Positions 17,445 through 28,284 of a DNA stretch of 64,000 bases are shown one piece after another. Origin of the DNA: Luteibacter sp. dw_328 (GTDB lineage: Bacteria > Pseudomonadota > Gammaproteobacteria > Xanthomonadales > Rhodanobacteraceae); contig NZ_JAAVUW010000002.1 of NCBI RefSeq assembly GCF_018449605.1, positions 496,001 through 560,000 on the forward strand, written 5' to 3'. A program made the translations under genes and the position numbers. The notes beneath the pieces are model-generated. The model was given only the letters and a program-made list of their open reading frames with translations. It had not been told where the DNA came from and made no database searches. The stretch's first letter is position 1, and every line of letters starts with the position of its first letter.

Positions 17445-18565
17445 CAGAGCAGAAGGGAAATCACGGTGGCGCTGAAAGCCTGCCGTCGCCGACGCGCTGG
17501 CCCAGTGCTAACGAGAGACTTCTCGGGTTGGGCGTCGGGCTACCTGTTCAGCCGCTGGATCGCCTTGCACAGTTTAGCGCCCTGGACTTCGAACGTTTTA
17601 CCTTAGAGTGGGCGACGGGGTATCTGGCTTCGGAACTTCCGGGTGTTTACGAGGTTCAGCAGCGGGGTGGCGCGGGGGATAAAGGTCGCGACATAGTCGT
17701 TTGGTTCGAACCCCCAGAAACGCCGGGGCGTCGCTGGTCCTTATATCAATGCAAGCACTATGATGCGAGGCTCGGAGCGGGCGCGGCCGCCGTCGAAATT
17801 GCGAAAGTCTTGTACTACACATTTTCTGGTCATTACACGAAGCCAAGCGGGTATTGGTTCGTGACCCATCTCGGTGTCACATCCGACTTGCAAGACTTGC
17901 TTGATGAGCCTGCAAGGCTAAAGACCTACATTCTTGAAAACTGGGTCGAGCGCTGCTCAGCAAGGATTATTAAGGGCGTCGTCACGTTGACGGATGAATT
18001 GCGAGCGCACATTGACGCCTTCGATTTTTCTATCTTCCGAGCTAAGCAGCCTCTTGATCTAATCAATGAGCATGCTAAGACCAGGTATCACCTGATTGTC
18101 TTCGGAGCGCCATTGATAGATCGCACCGTCCCGACAAAGGCGCCTTCACAAGTCGCACCAGGCGAAAATGGATACTTGAATCGCTTGTATGAGGCCATCG
18201 GGCAGGCGCTTGGAATCTCGGTCTCTAGCTCCGCAGACTTTGCGCATGATAAGGGGCACTCTCGTCTGTTTGATCGATCCCGCATCACTTTCTACTGTGC
18301 AGAGAATCTAAAGGAGCTTGCAAGCGATAGGATGGCTGACGCACGCTACTTCGAGACTCTTCTGAATGAGTTCGAGAACGGCCTCTTCTATAGCTACACC
18401 AAATCCGGCTTATCAGGCATTGAACGCCTCGCTGCGACGGTCTTATCGGCACAGGCAATTCAGTTGGGAGGGCACGTGCTTGCCCCGCATGTGCTTGCTA
18501 ACGACCGCGAGGGAATGTGTCACCAATTGGCTAATGAACGTGGTGTCAGTTGGTGTATTCCGTGA
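17441..18565 (+). CDS. ABC-3C system effector: PD-(D/E)XK nuclease with C-terminal domain
   Basis: A 374-residue protein. The N-terminal half has a restriction-endonuclease-like fold: an early Glu in FERFTLEWA, then GRDIVVWF (Asp84) and YQCKHY (Gln103, Lys105), i.e. the D...QxK core of Mrr-like PD-(D/E)XK nucleases. The C-terminal half (LIVFGAPLIDRT, the FYCAENLKE region, ending GMCHQLANERGVSW) resembles the C-terminal domain of effectors in ABC-three-component (ABC-3C) systems, which couple an effector to the partner ATPase. GGGAG precedes ATG 17441. Its stop overlaps the next gene. It would be the DNA-cutting part of a putative phage- or plasmid-defence system. G+C is visibly below that of the neighbours. 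Confidence 0.8.
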   Translation: MTEQKGNHGGAESLPSPTRWPSANERLLGLGVGLPVQPLDRLAQFSALDFERFTLEWATGYLASELPGVYEVQQRGGAGDKGRDIVVWFEPPETPGRRWSLYQCKHYDARLGAGAAAVEIAKVLYYTFSGHYTKPSGYWFVTHLGVTSDLQDLLDEPARLKTYILENWVERCSARIIKGVVTLTDELRAHIDAFDFSIFRAKQPLDLINEHAKTRYHLIVFGAPLIDRTVPTKAPSQVAPGENGYLNRLYEAIGQALGISVSSSADFAHDKGHSRLFDRSRITFYCAENLKELASDRMADARYFETLLNEFENGLFYSYTKSGLSGIERLAATVLSAQAIQLGGHVLAPHVLANDREGMCHQLANERGVSWCIP

Positions 18566-19080
18566 CGCCCATAACTCCTGACATAACTAGCGCCGGCAAG
18601 CGTCGCCTGTTTAACTCTCCGCTAGAATGTGGACTGCGCATGCTCTTCGTCCTCGACAGTGCGAACGGGTCTTCTGCAGATCTACAGCGCCTCGTTTCGT
18701 ATGACTACCTTCTTGTGCACTCTGGTGACGTCGTAGGTGGTCCTAAAAGCATTCATCCATCGGTTCCGTTCCGTGGCACGGAGTTGCTTGTCAAGCGCGA
18801 CGTTCTAAGACTTGGATTGCTACAAATGTTGTCCCGTGAACTTGTTGTAAAGGACTTCGATCCTTCGGGATTCTTGTATCGCTCTAATGCTCTTACATCC
18901 GCATTCTTGGCGCTCCTGAATACTCAGTACTCCCACGATCTTCGTGCGCGCTCTCGATGGATTATCGATCGATTCGGATCAATGGCCGATTCAGAGCTAT
19001 CGACCTTCATGGCGACGAGTGTCGGACGGTGGGGTGCCGAATTCGACCGGATTGCCGCAATTAGGGATTTGGAGCTTTAG
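18562..19080 (+). CDS. ABC-3C system middle component (MC2-like)
   Basis: A 172-residue protein, likely the middle component that bridges effector and ATPase. NSPLECGLRMLFVLD, LQRLVSYDYLLVHSGDVVGGPKSIHP and GTELLVKRDVLRLGLLQMLSRELV match my memory of the family named ABC-3C middle component 2, a small winged-helix-like protein sometimes mis-annotated as a threonine transporter. There is no membrane segment, so the transporter label would be wrong. GTG 18562 overlaps the effector stop (GTGA); TTG 18550 and GTG 18553 are possible earlier starts. Two bases separate its stop from the ATPase gene. Confidence 0.75.
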   Translation: MTPITPDITSAGKRRLFNSPLECGLRMLFVLDSANGSSADLQRLVSYDYLLVHSGDVVGGPKSIHPSVPFRGTELLVKRDVLRLGLLQMLSRELVVKDFDPSGFLYRSNALTSAFLALLNTQYSHDLRARSRWIIDRFGSMADSELSTFMATSVGRWGAEFDRIAAIRDLEL

Positions 19081-19082
19081 CG

Positions 19083-20921
19083 ATGTTGCAGATAAGGTCA
19101 ATTACTCTTCGCGGTGTTGGTGTGGCCGACGCCGCTGTCCGCTTCGAAGATCGCGCGAATGTTTTGGCGGGCGAGTCAGATACAGGAAAAAGCTACCTGG
19201 TTCACTGTCTTGACTACATCTTTGGCGCCGATGCGATGAAGAAGCGTTTCAAGGAGGTAGACCCTTACTCGCAACTATTTGTGGAGTTCGAGAACCACGA
19301 AGGAAAACTTATCACGCTTGAACGAAGCTTAAGCGGTGGTGATTTGCTGGCTTATAGATCGTCGCTCAGTCGGATCGGGACTGAAGCTCCTTTGAAAGTT
19401 GCGGCAAAGCGTTCGGGTAAGAGTAAGGCGTTAGACGTTACTCAGATTCTTTTCGAGTTTTCAGGAGTAAAAGAGGCAAAGGTCAGAAAAAATGATCGTG
19501 GGGACGTCGTCCGCTTGACCGTTCGTACGTTGCTGCCACTTTTCCTTGTTGACGAAATTTCGGTAATTGCTGAGCAATCGCCGGTCTTGGGCCGCGCAAG
19601 CTATGACAAGACAGCTCGGAAGCGAGGTTTTGCGTACGTCTTGAGCGGGAAAGACGACGGCGGTGTTGTCTCCACTGAGGTGAAGGATGTGGTCGACGCG
19701 AGGTTGGCCGCCCAGATAAGCGTTGTAACGGACTTACTTGAGCCGCTAGAGCGAAGAGTGCAAGATCGTCTCGGAGTTCCGCTCGAAGAATCTGTTGAGG
19801 CCATTGATGAAGAGATTTCGACTGTTTATCTCGCGATGAGTTCGCATTCGGATGAGCGAAAGGCACTCGAAGGAGGGCGGGCAAAGGTCGTTGACGACGG
19901 TCGCCGCGCCGATTCTCAGCTCGTGGCGATTGATGAGTTGCTCAATCAGTACCGCCTGCTGGACGAGCGCTATGGTACCGACCTATCACGACTCGACTTC
20001 ATTGCTGAGGGTTCCCATTTTTTCGAGGGACTTCAGGAAGTCAATTGTCCAGTTTGCGACCAGGTGATAACACCTGGGCACGTTCACACGGGTTTGGCTG
20101 AAGCTTCGAGCGTCTACGAAGCCGCGAGTGCAGAAGCGGCAAAGATACTGGCCCATAAAGCAGATTTGGCTGAGACGACGGCGACACTGATGGTGCTTCG
20201 GTCAGTCCGGCTGAGTGAACTCGCGACATCCAAAGCAACTCTTCATCAGATTGACGCCACGATCGACGAAACAGTCGCGCCCGCGATGCAAGACGCTGGA
20301 GCAAAGTTGGAGTTGTTGGTTGGGCGTCGACTTGGGCTTGAGAAAATCCGTCTTGAGGAACTACAGGTCTCAGACCTTCGTGCACGAAGAGACGAGCTCG
20401 AGCGACTAAGAAAACCAGGAAACGCTTCGTCAGGTGATTGGGAACGCATTTCCTCTTCGGCGACTCGCAGTTTCTGCCTTGAGGTCGAGGCGGTTCTCAA
20501 GGAATGGCGATGGGAAGGGGTGGGACGGGTTGAGTTTGACGAAACTGAGTACGATATTCTGGTCGACGGCCAACGACGTCAGTCCCACGGGAAGGGGGTG
20601 CGTGCGGTGTTGTATGCCGCGTTCGTTGTGGGGCTTTTACGGTATTGTCATGCGAATGGAAGGCCGTTTCTCGGACCTGTTATTGTCGATTCGCCACTTA
20701 CAAGCTATAAGAAATCCAAAGTGCTTGGTGATTTGGACGAGCCGATCAATGTAGACATCGAGGCGGCATTCTGGGCCTCGTTAAAGAATATCAAGGCCGG
20801 GACGCAACTCATCATTATTGAGAACAAAGAGCCGCCGCAGAGCGTTGCCGACGCGGTCCACTATGAATGGTTTGCAGGAAAGAGCGCGAAAGCTGGGGAA
20901 CGCGCAGGCTTCATCCCCTAG
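19083..20921 (+). CDS. ABC-3C system ATPase, Rad50/SMC-like (DUF3732-like)
   Basis: A 612-residue ABC ATPase of the SMC/Rad50 class. Walker A is GESDTGKS (residues 30-37). A long central coiled coil carries a zinc-hook-like CPVC (Cys322, Cys325). The signature position reads SHGKGVRAVLYAAF (501-514), a GKGVRA form in place of LSGGQ, and Walker B is PVIVDSPL (Asp536). These features fit the ATPases of ABC-three-component conflict systems, which are thought to sense or load on DNA and license the nuclease. It is the last gene of the operon. Confidence 0.85.
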   Translation: MLQIRSITLRGVGVADAAVRFEDRANVLAGESDTGKSYLVHCLDYIFGADAMKKRFKEVDPYSQLFVEFENHEGKLITLERSLSGGDLLAYRSSLSRIGTEAPLKVAAKRSGKSKALDVTQILFEFSGVKEAKVRKNDRGDVVRLTVRTLLPLFLVDEISVIAEQSPVLGRASYDKTARKRGFAYVLSGKDDGGVVSTEVKDVVDARLAAQISVVTDLLEPLERRVQDRLGVPLEESVEAIDEEISTVYLAMSSHSDERKALEGGRAKVVDDGRRADSQLVAIDELLNQYRLLDERYGTDLSRLDFIAEGSHFFEGLQEVNCPVCDQVITPGHVHTGLAEASSVYEAASAEAAKILAHKADLAETTATLMVLRSVRLSELATSKATLHQIDATIDETVAPAMQDAGAKLELLVGRRLGLEKIRLEELQVSDLRARRDELERLRKPGNASSGDWERISSSATRSFCLEVEAVLKEWRWEGVGRVEFDETEYDILVDGQRRQSHGKGVRAVLYAAFVVGLLRYCHANGRPFLGPVIVDSPLTSYKKSKVLGDLDEPINVDIEAAFWASLKNIKAGTQLIIIENKEPPQSVADAVHYEWFAGKSAKAGERAGFIP

Positions 20922-21036
20922 GATCTCAAATTGCTCGTTTCAGAAATAAAACCTTCATTCGTGCTTGTCGAGATGTAGAGCATTGTCGTGCTTAATCCAT
21001 CTTAGATTTCGAAACAGCATCCTTTAGCTTTGTCCG

Positions 21037-21915
21037 TCACCAGAGGATGCCCTCGACCGGCTTGCCCGGCTCGAGGCCATGCGTCTCACCGAGTGCATCG
21101 CGCAGGTCGATCTCGATGCCGCGGGTGAGCGTGGTGAGCGGCACGTCGTCTTCGAGGTTCTCGAAGGGGTTCTGCATGTCGTTGCCGATCTGCAGCAGCG
21201 CGAGGAAGAGGAAGCCGGCGACCGTGGAACCCAGGGGCGTGTACAGGCCTAGCGTCTCGACCAGGCCGAGTGGCAGGAGGATGCAGAAGCCGTGCGTGAA
21301 GATGGCGGGGTAGGTGGCGTACTGCTGGGGCAGCGGTGTGTTCTTGATCCGCTCCATGCCGCCCTGAGCGTTGGAGATATCCGAGAGCGTGCGTGCGAGT
21401 GCGGTCAGCAGGATCGGATCGGGCTTTGCGTCGGCGATCAACGTGCCGGTGCGGGCGTGGATCGCGTTGGGCACGTTGGTGACGCCACGCAGCCTTTCCA
21501 CTTCGTCAGCGGGCAGGCGCGCCGATAGTTCGTCCCACGGTGCCTGCCTGCGCAGATGCTGTCGCAAGGCATGCACATAGGCGATCTGGCGATGCACCAC
21601 GGCGACCGCGCCGGCGCGCTCCGGCAGCATGGTCAAGGCCTCGCGGGCAAGCGTGCGCGAGGCGTTGACCATCGCGCCCCACAGCGTGCGCGCCTCCCAC
21701 CAACGCGCATAGGCGGTGGTGTTACGGAAGCTCAGGTAGACGGCCACGGCCGAGCCGAGCAGCGTGAGGGGGAGGGCAGGAAACTCCGCGGTCCATCTTG
21801 GATGCATCACGAACCAGAAAGCGGTCACGGCCACGTCCCACGCAAGCAGCCAGATCAGCGGTTTGCCCACATACCGAAGGATGTGGCCGAGATGCGCGCG
21901 GCCGGGAAGGATCAC
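21037..21915 (-). CDS. Bestrophin-family anion channel
   Basis: A 292-residue membrane protein of the bestrophin/UPF0187 family (E. coli YneE type), pentameric channels in the inner membrane. Family landmarks are the hydrophobic N-terminus (LIWLLAWDVAVTAFWFV), SFRNTTAYARWWEARTLWG, and the cytosolic signature GNDMQNPFENLEDDVPL. Bacterial members vary in ion selectivity. It overlaps the upstream beta-carbonic anhydrase gene by four bases, so the two proteins are made together. That suggests a role in bicarbonate movement, although no direct evidence of substrate is visible. Confidence 0.85.
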   Translation of the reverse strand: MILPGRAHLGHILRYVGKPLIWLLAWDVAVTAFWFVMHPRWTAEFPALPLTLLGSAVAVYLSFRNTTAYARWWEARTLWGAMVNASRTLAREALTMLPERAGAVAVVHRQIAYVHALRQHLRRQAPWDELSARLPADEVERLRGVTNVPNAIHARTGTLIADAKPDPILLTALARTLSDISNAQGGMERIKNTPLPQQYATYPAIFTHGFCILLPLGLVETLGLYTPLGSTVAGFLFLALLQIGNDMQNPFENLEDDVPLTTLTRGIEIDLRDALGETHGLEPGKPVEGILW

Positions 21916-22583
21916 GCCTGGTGCTCGCGTTTGATCGCTTCGGCCAGGGGAATGAACGTGTTGTCCGTTTCGTCGAGCACGGTGATCGTGCCGTCACCGA
22001 TGTCGTAGACCCAGCCGAGCAGGTTGATCGCATCGTTGGCGAGCGCGGCCGCGACGGCGGGGTGGGATCGGAGATGGGTCAGCTGCAGCCGGATGTTCTC
22101 CTCGATCACGGCCTGCATGGCATCGGCGCCCTCGAGCTTGCGCGCGAACACGGCGCTCTTGGCCGCCTGCGCATTGCGCAGCCAGGCTTCGACCGTGGGC
22201 AGGTCCTTGGTGGAGTCCGGGTTGAGCAGGCCCTTCATGGCGCCGCAATCGGTATGGCCACAGACCACGACGTGCTGCACGCCGAGCACCATCACGGCGT
22301 ACTCGACGACGGCGGACACGCCACCGAGCATCTCGCCGTAACCCGGCACGATATTGCCGATGTTGCGGCAGACGAAGAGCTCGCCCGGCTGGGTCTGGGT
22401 GATCATCTCCGGCACCACGCGGGAGTCCGCGCAGGTGATGAAGAGGGTATGGGGGGTCTGGCCTTCGGCCAGCTCGCTGAACAGCTTGCGGTTTTCCGGC
22501 TCGGGGAAAACCTTGTGGCTGAAGTCCTCGACGCCCTTGAGCAGGCCGAGGAGGCTGTCGTCGCGCGGGGTTTCCTGGGTCAT
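21912..22583 (-). CDS. Beta-class carbonic anhydrase
   Basis: A 223-residue zinc enzyme interconverting CO2 and bicarbonate. Zinc and catalytic residues are in ITCADSRV (Cys, Asp, Arg) and VVVCGHTDCGAMKG (His, Cys). The spacing is normal for the beta class and there is no signal peptide, so it is cytosolic. The gene is translationally coupled to the bestrophin gene downstream. It is clearly related to the second carbonic anhydrase at 49532, which has a SulP transporter as partner. Confidence 0.93.
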   Translation of the reverse strand: MTQETPRDDSLLGLLKGVEDFSHKVFPEPENRKLFSELAEGQTPHTLFITCADSRVVPEMITQTQPGELFVCRNIGNIVPGYGEMLGGVSAVVEYAVMVLGVQHVVVCGHTDCGAMKGLLNPDSTKDLPTVEAWLRNAQAAKSAVFARKLEGADAMQAVIEENIRLQLTHLRSHPAVAAALANDAINLLGWVYDIGDGTITVLDETDNTFIPLAEAIKREHQA

Positions 22584-22706
22584 TTTCGTTGCCTTGGAAA
22601 AGCTAGGCGAACAGTTTATGACAAACGCGGGTAGGGCGGATTCGCTGGGGTATGGAACGTAGACAGGCTGGAACGCCGGCTCCCTCCGATGGCGACGACC
22701 TTGCTC

Positions 22707-22798
22707 GGTAGGAGCCGATTCATCGGCGATCCCGCGAAAGCGGGCCAGGGTGCGGCGGTGTCGCCTGCACCCTATCGCCGATGAATCGGCTCCTACCG
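22707..22798. repeat. REP-like palindrome
   Basis: The arms CGGTAGGAGCCGATTCATCG and their complement flank a 45-base centre that includes CCCGCGAAAGCGGG, a small hairpin of its own. It lies between the gcvP stop and the start of the carbonic anhydrase gene. The rest of the 239-base gap (22584-22822) shows no gene. Confidence 0.9.
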
Positions 22799-22822
22799 AG
22801 CAGGGGGTTACCCGTCCGCCTA

Positions 22823-25693
<2,871 letters not shown>

Positions 25694-25714
25694 GACTTGG
25701 AGGCATCCGAAAGA

Positions 25715-25733
25715 ACGTGCCGTGCCGGCACGT
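25715..25733 (-). promoter_or_regulatory. Hairpin between riboswitch and gcvP
   Basis: ACGTGCCG and CGGCACGT form an 8-bp stem around a 3-base loop. On the minus strand it is followed by TTCTTTC. It sits between the second aptamer and the gcvP start, where an expression platform is expected; the weak T-tract makes a terminator only possible. Confidence 0.45.
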
Positions 25734-25740
25734 GGGGCGC

Positions 25741-25908
25741 CCCTCTGTCCTTTTGCCTGAGAGTTTGGAGGCTGAGGAAGCCTCTTGCACCTTCGGCGCC
25801 GGATTTAACCGGTCTCTCCAGAGTGATGAAGCACGCCGGTGGTCATGGGGGCCTGAGCGATTACGGGCGTTGCGCCTTCGGCAGCGGATCCCTCCGCTTC
25901 TCCCACCG
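25741..25908 (-). ncRNA. Tandem glycine riboswitch
   Basis: Read on the minus strand, the leader contains two glycine aptamers. The first opens with GGTGGGAGAAGCGG, then GCCGAAGGCGCAA and AATCGCTCAGGC. The second opens with CACTCTGGAGAGACCGG, then CGCCGAAGGTGCAAG and closes with AACTCTCAGGCAAAAGGACA. Both carry the conserved GCCGAAGG-GCAA core. A -10 box TATAAT lies just upstream at 25930-25925, so the aptamers start close to the 5' end of the message. Glycine binding should raise gcvP expression. Confidence 0.95.
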
Positions 25909-25924
25909 GGTGTTGCTGGCTGGG

Positions 25925-25930
25925 ATTATA
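25925..25930 (-). promoter_or_regulatory. -10 box for the gcvP leader
   Basis: A perfect TATAAT on the minus strand about 17 bases before the first aptamer. The -35 region is G+C-rich and gives no clear match. Confidence 0.6.
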
Positions 25931-26047
25931 CAGGCGGCGGCCGCCACGGTGCGTCAGTCTGCTCCCGTAGCGCCGGACCCGAAGGGCTCAAACGGTCATA
26001 TAAATAGCGTGCGATTGAAGCGTAAGCGCTACACCTGTCGAAGTGCG

Positions 26048-26872
26048 CTAGGCGCGGAACTGCTCGCGCATGAAATGCATATAAGCCTCTTCCGAGGTCT
26101 CCCGCCGAGCCCTTACCAAGGGCTGGATATCGTCCGTCGCCACATAGCGCAAACGGTCGGTCCCATCCGTCGTCGCCTCGAAGATCACCTTGGCAACATC
26201 TTCGGAGGTGGCGTGGCGGCTGGCGCGTAGACCCTCGAACACTTTGCCCGTGGCCGTGACGAAGTCTTCGTAGCCCGCCGGTACGCAAGCGCTGCCGAAC
26301 TCGTCCGATGATCGTGCGCCGAACTTCGTGTCGAGCACGCCGCCGGGCTCGACGATCTTCACTGTGATGCCCTGGGAGGCCAGTTCGTATGACAGAGACT
26401 CGGAAAATCCTTCCAGCGCGAACTTGCTCGCGTTGTACAGCGAGATCATCGGCAAACCGAAAACGCCGGCGCCGGAACTCACGTTGATGATGGTGCCGCG
26501 ACGGCGCGCGCGGAAATGCGGGAGGAGGGCGCGAGTCACGTCCATCACACCGAACAGGTTCACGTCGAACTGTTCCTGGATCTTCTCGCGGCTGGCGCCT
26601 TCGAAGATGCCGAACAGACCGAACCCGGCGTTGTTGACCACCGCATCGATACCGCCGAAGCGATCGATGCCTTCGACGATGGCGCCCTCGATACTCACGA
26701 GGTCCTGAACATCTAGGCGGGTGACCAGGATGTTCTTGTTGGCTGCCAGGTCGGCTCCGGCATCCGGGTTGCGCATGGTGGCGACCACCTGCCAGCCATG
26801 TGTCGCGAAGTGCAGGGCGGCAGCCTTGCCAAAGCCGGTCGAAGCGCCGGTAATGAGGACGGTCTGGGTCAT
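26048..26872 (-). CDS. SDR family oxidoreductase
   Basis: A 274-residue short-chain dehydrogenase. It has TGASTGFG for cofactor binding, VNNAGFG, catalytic Ser in NVSSGAG and YxxxK in YNASKFA. IVEPGGVLDTKF and the extended C-terminus are typical of the SDR subgroup that includes retinol/steroid-type dehydrogenases (cd05374-like). It is divergent from a LysR regulator, which probably controls it. Substrate unknown. Confidence 0.9.
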   Translation of the reverse strand: MTQTVLITGASTGFGKAAALHFATHGWQVVATMRNPDAGADLAANKNILVTRLDVQDLVSIEGAIVEGIDRFGGIDAVVNNAGFGLFGIFEGASREKIQEQFDVNLFGVMDVTRALLPHFRARRRGTIINVSSGAGVFGLPMISLYNASKFALEGFSESLSYELASQGITVKIVEPGGVLDTKFGARSSDEFGSACVPAGYEDFVTATGKVFEGLRASRHATSEDVAKVIFEATTDGTDRLRYVATDDIQPLVRARRETSEEAYMHFMREQFRA

Positions 26873-26909
26873 GACGAATTCCTGTGGGTGATCCCAGACA
26901 AACTAGTTG

Positions 26910-26946
26910 CGTCCCGGTGTACTAACAATCAGGCTTATCCGGGACG
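26910..26946. promoter_or_regulatory. Candidate operator between SDR and LysR genes
   Basis: CGTCCCGG (26910-26917) and CCGGGACG (26939-26946) form a perfect 8-bp inverted repeat with a 21-base spacer in the 96-base divergent intergenic region. It could be bound by the LysR protein. That is an inference from position. Confidence 0.4.
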
Positions 26947-26968
26947 TATCGATGCGGGATTTCGCACA

Positions 26969-27874
26969 ATGCACAAGGCTGGTCTCATTGAACTGCAGGC
27001 GGTGCTCGCGGTAGCGACACACCAGAGCTTCCGCCGTGCTGCGATAGCCGTGGGTATGTCGCCGTCGGCCCTCAGTCATGCCGTCGCCGCCCTGGAACAG
27101 CGCATGGGCGTGCGTCTTTTCAATCGCACGACGCGAAGCGTGTCCCTGTCCGAGGCGGGCGAACAGTTCGTCGCGCGTATCCGCCCGGCGCTCGGTGAGA
27201 TCTCCGCGGCGATGGAAGCGGCCAACGCCTTCCGCGACAGTCCGACCGGCACCCTGCGCATCAACACGTCCGAGGGCGCGGCTTCGATGATTATCGAGCC
27301 GATGCTTTTCGAATATGTGCGCCGTTTTCCTGAGATGCGCCTGGACATCGTTACCGAGGACCGCCTTGTCGACATCGTGGCCGAGGGCTTCGACGCAGGC
27401 GTGCGGATTGCGGCAGACGTGCCGCAGGACATGGTCGGCGTGCGCTGCACGGGTCGCCTGCGCTTCATCGTGGCCGGCTCGCCGGCGTACTTCAAGGACC
27501 GACGCAAGCCGAAGGTGCCCGAGGATCTTCTGACACACACGTGTATTCGTAGCCGTCTTCCCAGCGGCACCTGGTACCGCTGGGAATTCGAGAAGCGGGG
27601 GCAGGAACGCCGCATTGACGTCGACGGACCGCTCGGGCTCGACAGCCACCACCTCATGGTCGCGGCGGCCCTGGACGGCATGGGCTTGATATGGACCAGT
27701 GAGTGGAACGTGGCGCCTTATATCGCTGACGGTCGCATGGTGCCCGTGCTCGAAGACTGGTCTCCGTACTTCGATGGCCTGAGCGTCTACTACCCTGCGC
27801 ACCGACACATGTCGGCAGGACTTCGCGCCTTCATTGATCTGGTGCGAGAGCAGGCAGAAGCAGCCGCGCCTTAG
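26969..27874 (+). CDS. LysR-family transcriptional regulator
   Basis: A 301-residue LysR regulator. The N-terminal winged HTH (LQAVLAVATHQSFRRAAIAVGMSPSALSHAVAALEQRMGVRLFNRTTRSV) is followed by a linker helix and a substrate-binding domain from about residue 90 (GTLRINTSEGAA). The C-terminal domain resembles PtxR/DmlR-type members. The ATG at 26969 sits right before the HTH. It is divergent from the SDR gene and its 3' end overlaps the convergent higA by four bases. Confidence 0.92.
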   Translation: MHKAGLIELQAVLAVATHQSFRRAAIAVGMSPSALSHAVAALEQRMGVRLFNRTTRSVSLSEAGEQFVARIRPALGEISAAMEAANAFRDSPTGTLRINTSEGAASMIIEPMLFEYVRRFPEMRLDIVTEDRLVDIVAEGFDAGVRIAADVPQDMVGVRCTGRLRFIVAGSPAYFKDRRKPKVPEDLLTHTCIRSRLPSGTWYRWEFEKRGQERRIDVDGPLGLDSHHLMVAAALDGMGLIWTSEWNVAPYIADGRMVPVLEDWSPYFDGLSVYYPAHRHMSAGLRAFIDLVREQAEAAAP

Positions 27875-28284
27875 AAGAAGGCGGCGGGGCTCAGTGCGAA
27901 GCGCTTCGCCAGAGCGCGGATGTGACCCGTCGTAAGTTCGCGTTTACCGGCAAGGATTTCAGAGACGACGCTTTGCGTGCCGATCTCGGGAAGCTGGCTT
28001 TGCGTCAATCCGTCTTGTTCCATGAGAAATCGAAGCAGATCGATGCCATGGACTTTGGCCTGAGGAAAATGTTGCTGGTCGTAGGCGTAAATCAGATCTG
28101 CCAGCACCATGTAGAGCGAATGTTGCGAGTGCTGGGACGCCATGGCGCCGGCGTCGACAAGTGCGTCCGTCAGGCCGACTACCTTGTCATAGTCGCGAGC
28201 GGTTTCGATGTGGCAAACCCCGGAAACCTTCTGGAATTCGTCCCACTGGGCGAAGATCGCCTCGAGTGATCGCTTTGTCCTCAT
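27871..28284 (-). CDS. higA: HigA-type antitoxin, HTH regulator
   Basis: A 137-residue protein with an N-terminal toxin-binding region and a C-terminal XRE-type HTH (GLTQSQLPEIGTQSVVSEILAGKRELT). It fits HigA antitoxins, which neutralise HigB and repress the operon. The start at 28284 overlaps the end of the toxin gene by four bases, the toxin-first order usual for higBA. A palindrome in the promoter is its likely operator. Confidence 0.88.
   Translation of the reverse strand: MRTKRSLEAIFAQWDEFQKVSGVCHIETARDYDKVVGLTDALVDAGAMASQHSQHSLYMVLADLIYAYDQQHFPQAKVHGIDLLRFLMEQDGLTQSQLPEIGTQSVVSEILAGKRELTTGHIRALAKRFALSPAAFF

Noticed and set aside
18562-19080. Threonine transporter
   Set aside because: This label is sometimes attached to such proteins, but there is no membrane segment and the context is ABC-3C.
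17185-21036. Attachment sites flanking the ABC-3C island
   Set aside because: I looked for direct repeats at both edges and for a tRNA or integrase and saw none, so the mode of entry is unknown.
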